Positions 58,801 to 64,000 of a DNA stretch of 64,000 bases are shown one piece after another. The translations under genes and the position numbers were made by a program. Below the pieces are notes generated by a model. That model was not told where the DNA came from. It did no database searches and worked only from the letters and a program-made list of their open reading frames with translations. The stretch comes from JAWKNZ01 sp041391425. GTDB taxonomy: Bacteria > Bdellovibrionota_B > Oligoflexia > Oligoflexales > JAWKNZ01. Every line of letters starts with the position of its first letter. Position 1 is the first letter of the stretch. The stretch lies in the NCBI GenBank assembly GCA_041391425.1, contig JAWKNZ010000005.1:248001-312000 (forward strand). Direction: 5' to 3'.

Positions 58801-58863
58801 AGTAATAAGAATATTAATGATTTGATAAAATTTGCTCTGCTTCTAAACAATAACTCAAATTAA
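52822..58863 (+). CDS. 2013-residue TPR-repeat protein of unknown function
   Basis: An N-terminal about 230-residue domain (with WSVFSIIDWKIELSEEKIDS) is followed by helical repeats of TPR type from about 290 to 1330 (for example AKIYLRLAELAEKEKNYEKS and AALHVADLLCKINRDDEAIE, about 470-560). About 1390-1640 is acidic, Ser- and Asn-rich and probably disordered. The C-terminal about 370 residues are a separate helical domain (WKWQSWRNLETCEYSLSG; FDHTYYEKVPPSHLLHRMLS). No signal peptide or membrane helix was seen, so it is likely cytoplasmic scaffold. The ribosome site is poor. Huge for a TPR protein; the frame is intact in a region with many broken genes. Confidence 0.75.
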   Translation: MENNNPINPDQMLTNLGFVKEGESNIWIWSGKKADTSTKHDEYPDPDSIINKPSNWSVFSIIDWKIELSEEKIDSEIRLEIDQKTMITRLESEAKKLFGNEVIPQIVVGNLGEVWCLFEFQKNVPSSDDNEVKSFKKSIPVGLAGFRFQIVSSGRAIRITISDHFTLGYFPSLFISVPPKYLANALGVWESQNLFSQQIFDSLYEFSFDIEAAAISSLAKGPRPQIDQNLKSLADKIRFSKKDANIATSFKEDKWHLSNKSADWIDSFTKKLKIPLEVLESRESIQELKSIDQLILSEQYDAALTHCNEQISTSSNYVFIIRRLAFLGVTDIEHSYNAEILNYLENEPKNKLLLSHALSISLKEDKNTDSLNFLSKLGETLIEDGVNVDQLTCFDIVMPELLGDCWTEEDNEIAVSCYQRILDKRGDEARILRKVIKILQIEEKGNDEVKLLNRLISIETRNSESAKIYLRLAELAEKEKNYEKSISMSLKALQLDRCLYQAALHVADLLCKINRDDEAIELLGDLVRNDDLNISDESKAKLECHIATIWQEFHNRNDLAAARFESALAFDSNNTTARKNLEDIYKANGQYDKFVQLLQSQFDRIEKNSDQESIWLLFNELYNIYKNKIVDNTSATKTLERFLSTIDPLFIHNRELLNFTNENINWNNFFDRFSNSIANKEDPREKAQALSLLGHLKLKVDNDNNDAIHHLLSAINLGYIGEKEFELLCYELEKNKKFNDLVICLQWKLNSSTPENKIEIINKLLNFHEHIPNKVYDDLLIRAFLFDSSNIGLITDRLNIYLAKNEIDDGAKLVNLLNKEEISLKVKIIIIEYWIGLIVKSDWELKYKELSKLFYLLLKLPGNESSTLQKAISHLKETDNYDYIIDFIIRLLKKGEIPKLDQNKILEILANNKDALSIYYELQSEKSTDRLQASAWARKSLEYINEQTESQRFEKLLSRIASLSTCSQKNLDKLKEMVNQSNRWNYYIEALLGQIKYSNKNKEKRKHKEELADIYRYKTNEPQLARLVYESLLNDTENVSKVLLQLADIGNEIEDLNLSMQSLTDLITDPNSLKNIEQLCDAITRYQSASSLPTNIIHQLISYLGILSKNNQFKEAKILANCLNDNSIKHPGISIILFQIDIINNQQEDSIVKWTNGGLNCSSPQLAIEYIKESENFLTDHGNFDKFHLFLENLYTNENFSELSIEVQSEFIYSYAINLFDNPNRVNEALNVFRRYSELNPHDSRAWIPQYFILREINLSSERKDLIERILPAIRNNPSILDPYPLTIESLEKELRQLRWNFDTEVKTGIQTQESTTSIDGLKTIVSTLKQSPAGNKKSPGSIFEISHDMDYINTNNSIQKTLVNRKTKVVNIFKNTEESATLLTPNITKTAAGYEHFSIPTHQSAFMIEKEENLRKILLESITDDDLETENPSISLSMNTNIGLSGTSDNLTDASNLEKFDETKPQTLQKTELVYPQSAVSGIINLDSEAESELHKIELEPIKQITLEESSIYENNSIDRVSDKVSNHIPLPESLEEIEESNTFNNDHNERESITPSQNEIGVFSLTMVHSDFKTSDPNINKVQNRKDAELDADINETYSYLNLDNLQEDSDEKIHEDNAQRINIYNKDDLPPVIPPYEADVLTSDNPNEDDIENIEDIKHYLPSYSSQPNLSQALDWKSMISNPETSASAFDTILENKTLSDVDKHIALQISAIKTDSIQKLDSWKWQSWRNLETCEYSLSGSDRYPYGELSDIFRSPIYKLIMAIVPVMIQVYKNRFTHANILNFMKINASDFERKLKLISWEDPILKRSGLYLFKEVFITQKQKIFSLNGLGKNIFFDAIKRIYFFDHTYYEKVPPSHLLHRMLSLSWAIRKQFFAPLQLNIHTEVITLMREIEKIYFSTGTNKIKKIIGVSTTPIEKLVQSSNPLGIENAYRLVGPVSESSLTRLWYEMNLVTQQLQLSDTMDLVGLCESILDLDLTKKSIDQSVIVNSNKNINDLIKFALLLNNNSN

Positions 58864-58952
58864 ATTCCATTCAGAAGTAATCTCATGCACTAGACTTTCA
58901 AAATACCATTAAAATCTAAATATATTTGAAAAATTATCTAGAAATTAAAAGA

Positions 58953-59519
58953 TTAAGAAGACTCCTCTAAATCTTTTTCTACACGCCCTTCTGAGCAATC
59001 TAAAATAATCCGATCGACATTTAAAATACCAACGACTTTGTCGTCACATTTTGCTATTTGCGTTATAACTTCTTGAGCTCTAGACGATCCACCTAAGTTT
59101 TTTTCTTCTATATCAGTTGGAGATAATCCAATAACATTGGATAATTTATCAACCAACAATCCGACCTTTAATTTTTCAGCTCGCACAATTATAATCCTTG
59201 TGGCAAAAGTTACTTTAGATCTTGGCCTACCTAGTAACTTCCCTAAATTTATAGCTGGCAGTATCGTTCCTCTTAAATTTATAACTCCTTCGACGAACTT
59301 TGGACTACCTGGCACAAAGCGAATAGGCTCCAGCATAATAATTTCACTCACACATGATAATTTTAAATAAAACAATTCAGTATTAATAATCAGACCTATA
59401 TATTGTTCTTTTTCGGAAAACTCTTCTACACGTTCACCATCTAAACTTTTTCTAATTGCAAACATGCTAGTATCTTCACCGTATATTTCAGCCAAGAAAT
59501 CATCTTCAACTTGACTCAT
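58953..59519 (-). CDS. cheW: CheW coupling protein
   Basis: About 188 residues. The CheW fold is visible as GVINLRGTILPAINLGKLLG and IIVRAEKLKVGLLVDKLSNV, with IRFVPGSPKFV before. It links CheA to chemoreceptors at the inner membrane. An N-terminal extension of about 45 residues is polar. ATG 59519 has a purine-rich site (GGAGGGAGGGG) upstream and follows the cheA stop by 13 bases. No receptor gene is in this window. Confidence 0.93.
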   Translation of the reverse strand: MSQVEDDFLAEIYGEDTSMFAIRKSLDGERVEEFSEKEQYIGLIINTELFYLKLSCVSEIIMLEPIRFVPGSPKFVEGVINLRGTILPAINLGKLLGRPRSKVTFATRIIIVRAEKLKVGLLVDKLSNVIGLSPTDIEEKNLGGSSRAQEVITQIAKCDDKVVGILNVDRIILDCSEGRVEKDLEESS

Positions 59520-59532
59520 TAGCCCCTCCCTC

Positions 59533-61908
59533 CTATGATGCTTGTTGTACAATGCGAGATCGGTTGCGGAAAATAGCGTCCATTTCAGCAGTATCCAATA
59601 CTAAAACAACCTCCCCATTTCCTAAAATAGATCCACCTGCTATACATGGAATATCAGCCATCATACTTCCCATAGGTTTAATAACCATCTCCTGCTGATT
59701 AAGCAACTTATCCACAACAACACCAAATTTTCTATCTGCAGTTCCTACAACAACTACGAATAACTTTTCATCTCGCTTTCTTATCTTTTTGGATAAATGA
59801 TTGTTATTACTTTCTCCCTGCGATCCATACCACATAATATCATTTTTATCCCTCAGGTTAAGAATCTCTTCTAAATAAAAGATTGGCAGCACCTCATTTC
59901 GTCTTTTAATCACTTCATTAGTACCAACATGCTGGATTTCCTTAGGAGAAATCCTTATCGATTCAACAACTGAGGTCAGCGGAATAGCAAAAATTTCAGA
60001 ACATGCAGTAACCACCAAGCTCTTTACGATAGCTAATGTTAAAGGTAGTTGAATTGTTATAACTGTCCCTTCTCCCATTTTACTTGAAATATCTATCAAT
60101 CCTTTTAACTTTGATATTTGTTTTTTCACAACATCCATACCAACACCTCGTCCGGAGATATTCGTCACTTGCTCGGCTGTAGAAAAACCAGATTCAAATA
60201 TCAACATAAAAATCTCTCGATCGGATAATTTTTCTTCTTCTGAAATTAATCCTTTTTCTATACCTTTCTTTCTTATGATACTTGCATCAATACCTTTGCC
60301 ATTATCCTCAATAGTAATCAAAACCTGATTACCTTCTTGACGTGCAGATAGCTTTATGTAGCCATTTTCTGACTTTCCTTGTTTGAAACGATCTGCTGGC
60401 ATTTCGATGCCATGATCACATGAATTACGTATTAGATGAACTAGCGGATCACCGATTTTCTCCACCAAAGTTTTGTCCAACTCTGTATCTTCACCTTCTA
60501 TAATTAAATCGATTTTTTTCCCAAGCTGTCTAGACAAATCTCTTACAATTCTTGTAAACTTATTGAATGCATTACCAATTGGTACCATCCGAACTTTCAT
60601 AATAGTACCTTGAATTTCATTCATATGACGGCCAAATAATTGTACGGTTTGGGTCATATTATGAGTCGCTGAAAGTTGTGGGCTATTTGTCCGCAATTCA
60701 TCTTCAATATTCATAAATCTTGTTCTATCCGTCACCAATTCTCCGACAAGATTTACTAAAGTATCTAAGCGATCCAGATCAACGCGAATAGATGAAGACT
60801 CACTCTTCTTCTTTTGTGATCCTTGATTTTTTACACCTTGATTTGAATTTGAAGAATTATCACTTTTTTCACTAATAGAGTTAGAGGCTGATTCATCTAA
60901 ATTCTCTCCCCCAGATCTAACTATTTTCCCAGCTCCCAGTAACGTTAAATCCCTTACAATTGGTGCAGTTTTTATTCCTGTTGGACTTCCATTACTCACA
61001 CCTTCCATCAAAGACTTTAAAACATCTAAACCTTTTAACACGATATCTATAGCTTCTGGCGAAGCAACAATTTTACCTTTCCTAACTCGATCAAAAAAGT
61101 TTTCCATTCGATGCATCACACGTTCTATTGCCAGATAACCAAACATACCGGCAGCACCTTTCAAAGTATGGGCTGCACGGAATATTTCTTCTATAGTATT
61201 TTTACTGCTTGGATCAGTTTCTAAGGCAAGCACTTGTTCATCTAAAATATCCATTAATTCACTTGCGTTTTCCATAAAGTCTTTAATCATTTCCGGATCA
61301 GATCCAAATTCACTATTTCCAAATTCTTCAATTTCCCCAATACTTTCTACATCAAAGGATTCATCACTATCCTCTGACAAGCCATCTAATTGCTGTCTTT
61401 CTACTTTATCCATTGGCAGATCTGAGGTTTTTTTATCATAATCAGAAGAGTCTCTTGAATTCTCCATGCCGGAGTCTTGAGGTGGATTCTCCATAACCGC
61501 CACCGCAGCCTCGTCTGACATATCGCTAGAAGAAGAGGTAACAGGCTCATCCATAGCTGCAAGCGCTGCCATCGCATCCTCATCTGACATATCATCAGAA
61601 GAAGATGATGAGACAATAGGTTCATCCATAGCTGCAAGCGCTGCCATCGCATCCTCATCTGACATATCAGATTTTTTTTGGAACTCTGAGCCATCTATAT
61701 TTTTACGTTCAAGATCTTCAGCTCCAGCCCATTTTGACATCAAACGCAAAAGCTCAAATGATTCACGAAATAAATAACGCAAAGAATCCGAAGATTGCCT
61801 TTGATCAGGTGCTACATCTCGTAATTTATCTAGTTGGGCAAGTAGGTCTGGTAGAATCTTCTTACATAGCGTTTCACATGCTTGTTCTGTTAGAGCATCC
61901 ATGCTCAC
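59533..61908 (-). CDS. cheA: Chemotaxis histidine kinase CheA
   Basis: 791 residues. The P1 Hpt domain has His247 in FRAAHTLKGAAGMFG. Next come the dimerisation helices (about 375-440), the ATPase with N-box HLIRNSCDHGIEMP, G1 ITIEDNGKGID and G2 GRGVGMDVVKKQI, and a CheW-like C-terminal domain (IFAIPLTSVVESIRI). A P2 domain is not evident. Residues 81-142, before P1, are three copies of a DMSDEDAMAALAAMDEP-like unit separated by Ser runs. GTG 61908 has AGGAG five to six bases upstream. It is second in the STAS/zinc-ribbon-cheA-cheW operon, 22 bases after the first gene. Confidence 0.95.
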   Translation of the reverse strand: MSMDALTEQACETLCKKILPDLLAQLDKLRDVAPDQRQSSDSLRYLFRESFELLRLMSKWAGAEDLERKNIDGSEFQKKSDMSDEDAMAALAAMDEPIVSSSSSDDMSDEDAMAALAAMDEPVTSSSSDMSDEAAVAVMENPPQDSGMENSRDSSDYDKKTSDLPMDKVERQQLDGLSEDSDESFDVESIGEIEEFGNSEFGSDPEMIKDFMENASELMDILDEQVLALETDPSSKNTIEEIFRAAHTLKGAAGMFGYLAIERVMHRMENFFDRVRKGKIVASPEAIDIVLKGLDVLKSLMEGVSNGSPTGIKTAPIVRDLTLLGAGKIVRSGGENLDESASNSISEKSDNSSNSNQGVKNQGSQKKKSESSSIRVDLDRLDTLVNLVGELVTDRTRFMNIEDELRTNSPQLSATHNMTQTVQLFGRHMNEIQGTIMKVRMVPIGNAFNKFTRIVRDLSRQLGKKIDLIIEGEDTELDKTLVEKIGDPLVHLIRNSCDHGIEMPADRFKQGKSENGYIKLSARQEGNQVLITIEDNGKGIDASIIRKKGIEKGLISEEEKLSDREIFMLIFESGFSTAEQVTNISGRGVGMDVVKKQISKLKGLIDISSKMGEGTVITIQLPLTLAIVKSLVVTACSEIFAIPLTSVVESIRISPKEIQHVGTNEVIKRRNEVLPIFYLEEILNLRDKNDIMWYGSQGESNNNHLSKKIRKRDEKLFVVVVGTADRKFGVVVDKLLNQQEMVIKPMGSMMADIPCIAGGSILGNGEVVLVLDTAEMDAIFRNRSRIVQQAS
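61483..61668. repeat. Tandem repeats in the cheA N-terminal coding region
   Basis: Codons 81-142 of cheA (minus strand) contain two near-identical units (DMSDEDAMAALAAMDEP at 81-97 and 106-122) and a shorter decayed third (about 129-142, DMSDEAAVAVMENP). The DNA copies are nearly identical too, so they arose by recent duplication and may vary in number. Confidence 0.85.
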
Positions 61909-61930
61909 AAATCTCCTTTTCTAACCCATC

Positions 61931-62452
61931 TTAGGAAGCTTGCGGAAAGGCATTCATATTATCTAGAAATAAAAAATAACTCTCTTCTAATGCGTCAAAT
62001 TCGAGCGGCTTACCACATGACTCACAATTAAATTCAGGAGCTTTTTTTTCTTTAAGGGTTTCAATATGCTCTGATATTTGGATTAGTCGATTTGTTTCAC
62101 CGCAGCATGATTCGCTTTCACAATAGTATGGTGCATAAAATGATTCTATCTTCGCATTACCTATTGAATCTGGAACCATATTAACCTGATCTATCATTGT
62201 TACAGAGCAATTACGAAAAATCAGTTTACCTAAATTCGAATAATCTTTTATAAGATATATCCATTCTCTGATTCCACAAGAATTAAAATTTTCAACTTCT
62301 GACAAATCGAAGATTATTGTTTCGCTTTCAACGCGCGGCACATCCTCTTGCTTGAAGTGTTCATCCACGTTCCCAGAAAAGATCAGAACAGTCTTCTTTG
62401 GCTCAGTTGTAATACTTATTTTTAAATTTCCAAATTGAATGTTCTCAGTCAT
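61931..62452 (-). CDS. STAS-like protein with zinc ribbon, chemotaxis operon
   Basis: About 173 residues. STAS-like part: TIIFDLSEVENFNSCGIREW, with Ser at the anti-anti-sigma phospho-site position. C-terminal Cys pairs (YYCESESCCGE, FNCESCGKPLEF) form a probable zinc ribbon. It is the paralogue of the protein at 27432-27911. ATG 62452 follows GAGGAAAG; longer starts are less likely. It is 22 bases before cheA. I infer a regulator that touches CheA or its output; no partner is proven. Confidence 0.72.
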   Translation of the reverse strand: MTENIQFGNLKISITTEPKKTVLIFSGNVDEHFKQEDVPRVESETIIFDLSEVENFNSCGIREWIYLIKDYSNLGKLIFRNCSVTMIDQVNMVPDSIGNAKIESFYAPYYCESESCCGETNRLIQISEHIETLKEKKAPEFNCESCGKPLEFDALEESYFLFLDNMNAFPQAS

Positions 62453-62637
62453 TTCTTTCCTCATATACCAAGTTAGGAATGATCCAAAATTCTTTGGCCG
62501 CAATATTAATCAGAACATCCGAGCCAATTTTGCGAATATGTGTTCAGAGAAACATGATTTCCATATGACTTCATAAACCTAACATTTTCTCTGTACCTCT
62601 ACAGACGATACCTCTAAAGACTCTCTTACAAACTCAT

Positions 62638-62737
62638 AAAATCTATCATACGACTACACCTAAAAAGCACTCTCCACTGCGCTAATTGCACTATTATCAC
62701 ACTCTTTAAGCAATCATTGCTTAATAGGCTTGCTCTA
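62638..62737. repeat. Palindromic intergenic repeat, degenerate copy 3
   Basis: AAAATCTATCATACGACTAC and CACCTAAAAAGCACTC align with the copies at 20650-20753 and 30543-30660 (CCTATCTTACG; CGCCTAAAAAGC), and the right end AATAGGCTTGCT (62723-62734) aligns with GATAGGTTTGCT. More diverged than the other two. Confidence 0.5.
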
Positions 62738-62762
62738 CTTAATATAGTACTATTTTATCAAT

Positions 62763-63890
62763 TTACTTGTCGGGATAAATAAAGAATTCTTTAGGAGAGA
62801 TAGAGTTATTCAAAGCCATAAAAACAGCAATTTTTCCTATAAATTCAATACTTGAATAAGATATTTTTGCAGCTTCGTCACCTTGCAAGTGCCAATAATC
62901 AAGATGGGTAAAGTCAATAATATCTATCGCTGAAATACCATTTTTTATAAAAGGTATGTGATCATCTTCAATTGCTTGTTTAAAACTAGATAATTTCCCT
63001 AAGCCTAAAATCTTTCTAAAAGCTAAGTTAAGCAGCTCATTTTGGGATGTCGATGAGAAAGAGTCTTGCGATATAGTAATATTCTCCGATCCAATCATAT
63101 CGAGTAAGATTAGGCTTACGACAGGAACAAGCTTGCCATTTTTGTCAAAACATTTAGCTTTGCTCCCCAAAAAATCGCAGGGTTGTAGAGCAGAGACAAA
63201 AGCTCTACTTCCATAAGTATTATCTTGAATTCGTGCCGGATGCTTCTTTAAACCATCATCCCATTGTGGTAATACAGCCTCCTCACCATCAAACCAAACC
63301 ATGGCTATATCGCATAAGATATTTGACTGAAAGTTTAATGTTTTAAAATATTTCAAAAGATGTAAAAGCAAGATGCTAGAGGAACCACTATCATTTGCTC
63401 CAAGATAATCAAAACCATCAATTTTTTTCGAATCATAATGAGAGCCAACCAAAACCAGACATTTCTCTTGTTTACTAATGTTAGAAAACATCAGTACATT
63501 TCTTCCATTTTTCTTTATTACTGAATCAGCTGGAGCAAAGGCATCTTTCAACAAAACTGGATTAGGGGTGTCGGAGGTAAACTCCTGAAGAAAGCCTTCC
63601 CCTTCTGCCGGTGCAGCCTCATTAAAAATCCACAGGGCCAACTCTTGTTGCCTATCAGAACCGAAAGGATGTGGGGTTGCCGCAAAATACTCCATGCGTT
63701 TTCGCGCTTCATCTGTATTTAAAGTAAAAGATTGAGCTGCCTTAATAACTTCTGTTTCTTCTGTTGAAGATTCTTCTTTACTCTGACACATACAACTTGA
63801 ACAGGATATGCAGAAAAAATACAGTAAAGTTTGTAGCCCAAGTATAATTGAGGATCTAGACCACAAATTATTGTATGCTTTTATACTCAC
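62763..63890 (-). CDS. M28-family peptidase/glutaminyl-cyclase-like lipoprotein
   Basis: About 375 residues. Zinc ligands appear as SHYDSK, GANDSGSS, FDGEEA, and later DDHIPFI and DYWHLQG; this set matches glutaminyl-peptide cyclotransferase-like M28 proteins, which form N-terminal pyroglutamate, or aminopeptidases. The N-terminus is hydrophobic with a Cys-rich stretch (LLYFFCISCSSCMC), so a lipoprotein anchor is likely. GTG 63890 has AGGG six bases upstream; TTG 63911 is the longer alternative. It ends the minus-strand run before the partial gene at the edge. Confidence 0.82.
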   Translation of the reverse strand: MSIKAYNNLWSRSSIILGLQTLLYFFCISCSSCMCQSKEESSTEETEVIKAAQSFTLNTDEARKRMEYFAATPHPFGSDRQQELALWIFNEAAPAEGEGFLQEFTSDTPNPVLLKDAFAPADSVIKKNGRNVLMFSNISKQEKCLVLVGSHYDSKKIDGFDYLGANDSGSSSILLLHLLKYFKTLNFQSNILCDIAMVWFDGEEAVLPQWDDGLKKHPARIQDNTYGSRAFVSALQPCDFLGSKAKCFDKNGKLVPVVSLILLDMIGSENITISQDSFSSTSQNELLNLAFRKILGLGKLSSFKQAIEDDHIPFIKNGISAIDIIDFTHLDYWHLQGDEAAKISYSSIEFIGKIAVFMALNNSISPKEFFIYPDK

Positions 63891-63940
63891 AGTTATCCCT
63901 AAAATTCTCAATATGTGTTCTTAGCAAAAAGTGAAATAAC

Positions 63941-64000
63941 TCAAAATCGCGACCAACGATAATCTGCAACTTCTCCCAACTCCTCCTCAATCCTCAATAA
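63941..64000 (-). CDS. 3' end of a gene entering from the right (partial)
   Basis: From the right edge the minus strand reads LLRIEEELGEVADYRWSRF and stops at TGA 63941-63943. Composition and the stop position, 51 bases before the M28 start, fit a real C-terminus. No family from 19 residues. Confidence 0.5.
   Translation of the reverse strand, partial: LLRIEEELGEVADYRWSRF

Noticed and set aside
61401..61694. 97-codon frame rich in Met, Gln and Leu in the cheA repeats
   Set aside because: Shadow frame created by the tandem repeats in cheA.
1..64000. tRNA, rRNA, riboswitch, plasmid origin or prophage genes
   Set aside because: No cloverleaf, conserved rRNA stretch, riboswitch consensus, replication or phage structural gene was recognised by reading both strands.

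Overview
The window is AT-rich DNA (roughly one third G+C by eye) from a Gram-negative bacterium. Signs of a double membrane include a secretin, a beta-barrel-like protein, lipoproteins, ornithine-lipid-type acyltransferases and a prepilin peptidase. Several families are typical of Deltaproteobacteria/Bdellovibrionota-like or Bacteroidota-like genomes: DUF6178, DUF4301, DUF4105, a fused E1 alpha/beta dehydrogenase and a Lon-like protease with an AAA_32-type module. I favour a delta/Bdellovibrionota-like lineage, but this is inference without a marker phylogeny. TTG starts with good ribosome binding sites are common.

Layout. 0.2-4.9 kb: minus-strand cluster of a prepilin peptidase, diguanylate cyclase, hotdog thioesterase, DUF4105 membrane protein and a membrane-anchored sigma-like protein. 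5-10.4 kb: frameshifted mutS2, then a fused 2-oxoacid dehydrogenase E1. 10.5-20.6 kb: HAD hydrolase, secreted esterase, SixA-like phosphatase, an OlsB/PlsC-type acyltransferase pair, M14 peptidase with a frameshifted alpha/beta hydrolase, and a large frameshifted lipoprotein followed by a Cys-rich secreted protein. 20.7-30 kb: M16 peptidase, polyprenyl diphosphate synthase, truncated DUF6178, STAS/zinc-ribbon protein with a PAS-GGDEF enzyme, and broken speA. 30.7-41 kb: rsmD-coaD, a FecR/TPR/barrel protein, a fragmentary Tad-like set with a secretin, epmA and a Lon-like protease. 41.3-49.5 kb: several broken genes (unknown gene, HAMP protein, rlmN, FapA N-terminus), an intact FapA-like core, a receiver-PilZ protein and a TlyA-family methyltransferase. 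49.7-64 kb: DUF4301 protein, a 2013-residue TPR protein, a STAS/zinc-ribbon-cheA-cheW operon and an M28 peptidase.

Two features stand out. First, gene decay is widespread: about nine genes carry single-base indels, nonsense codons, truncation or, in speA, an exact 8-bp tandem duplication. Several indels lie in short homopolymers, so assembly error must be excluded; the speA duplication, the stop codons and the DUF6178 truncation are not typical of such error. Second, there are small non-coding mobile or palindromic elements. One has 19-bp terminal repeats and an 8-bp target duplication, one has 24-bp terminal repeats with CTAG ends, and one palindrome family has three diverged copies. Together these suggest a genome in reductive evolution, as in host-restricted bacteria.

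Signalling is well represented: two diguanylate cyclases with product-inhibition sites, a PilZ protein with a degenerate receiver, CheA/CheW, and two paralogous STAS-like/zinc-ribbon proteins, each upstream of a different signalling gene. No c-di-GMP phosphodiesterase, chemoreceptor, tRNA, rRNA or CRISPR array was recognised.
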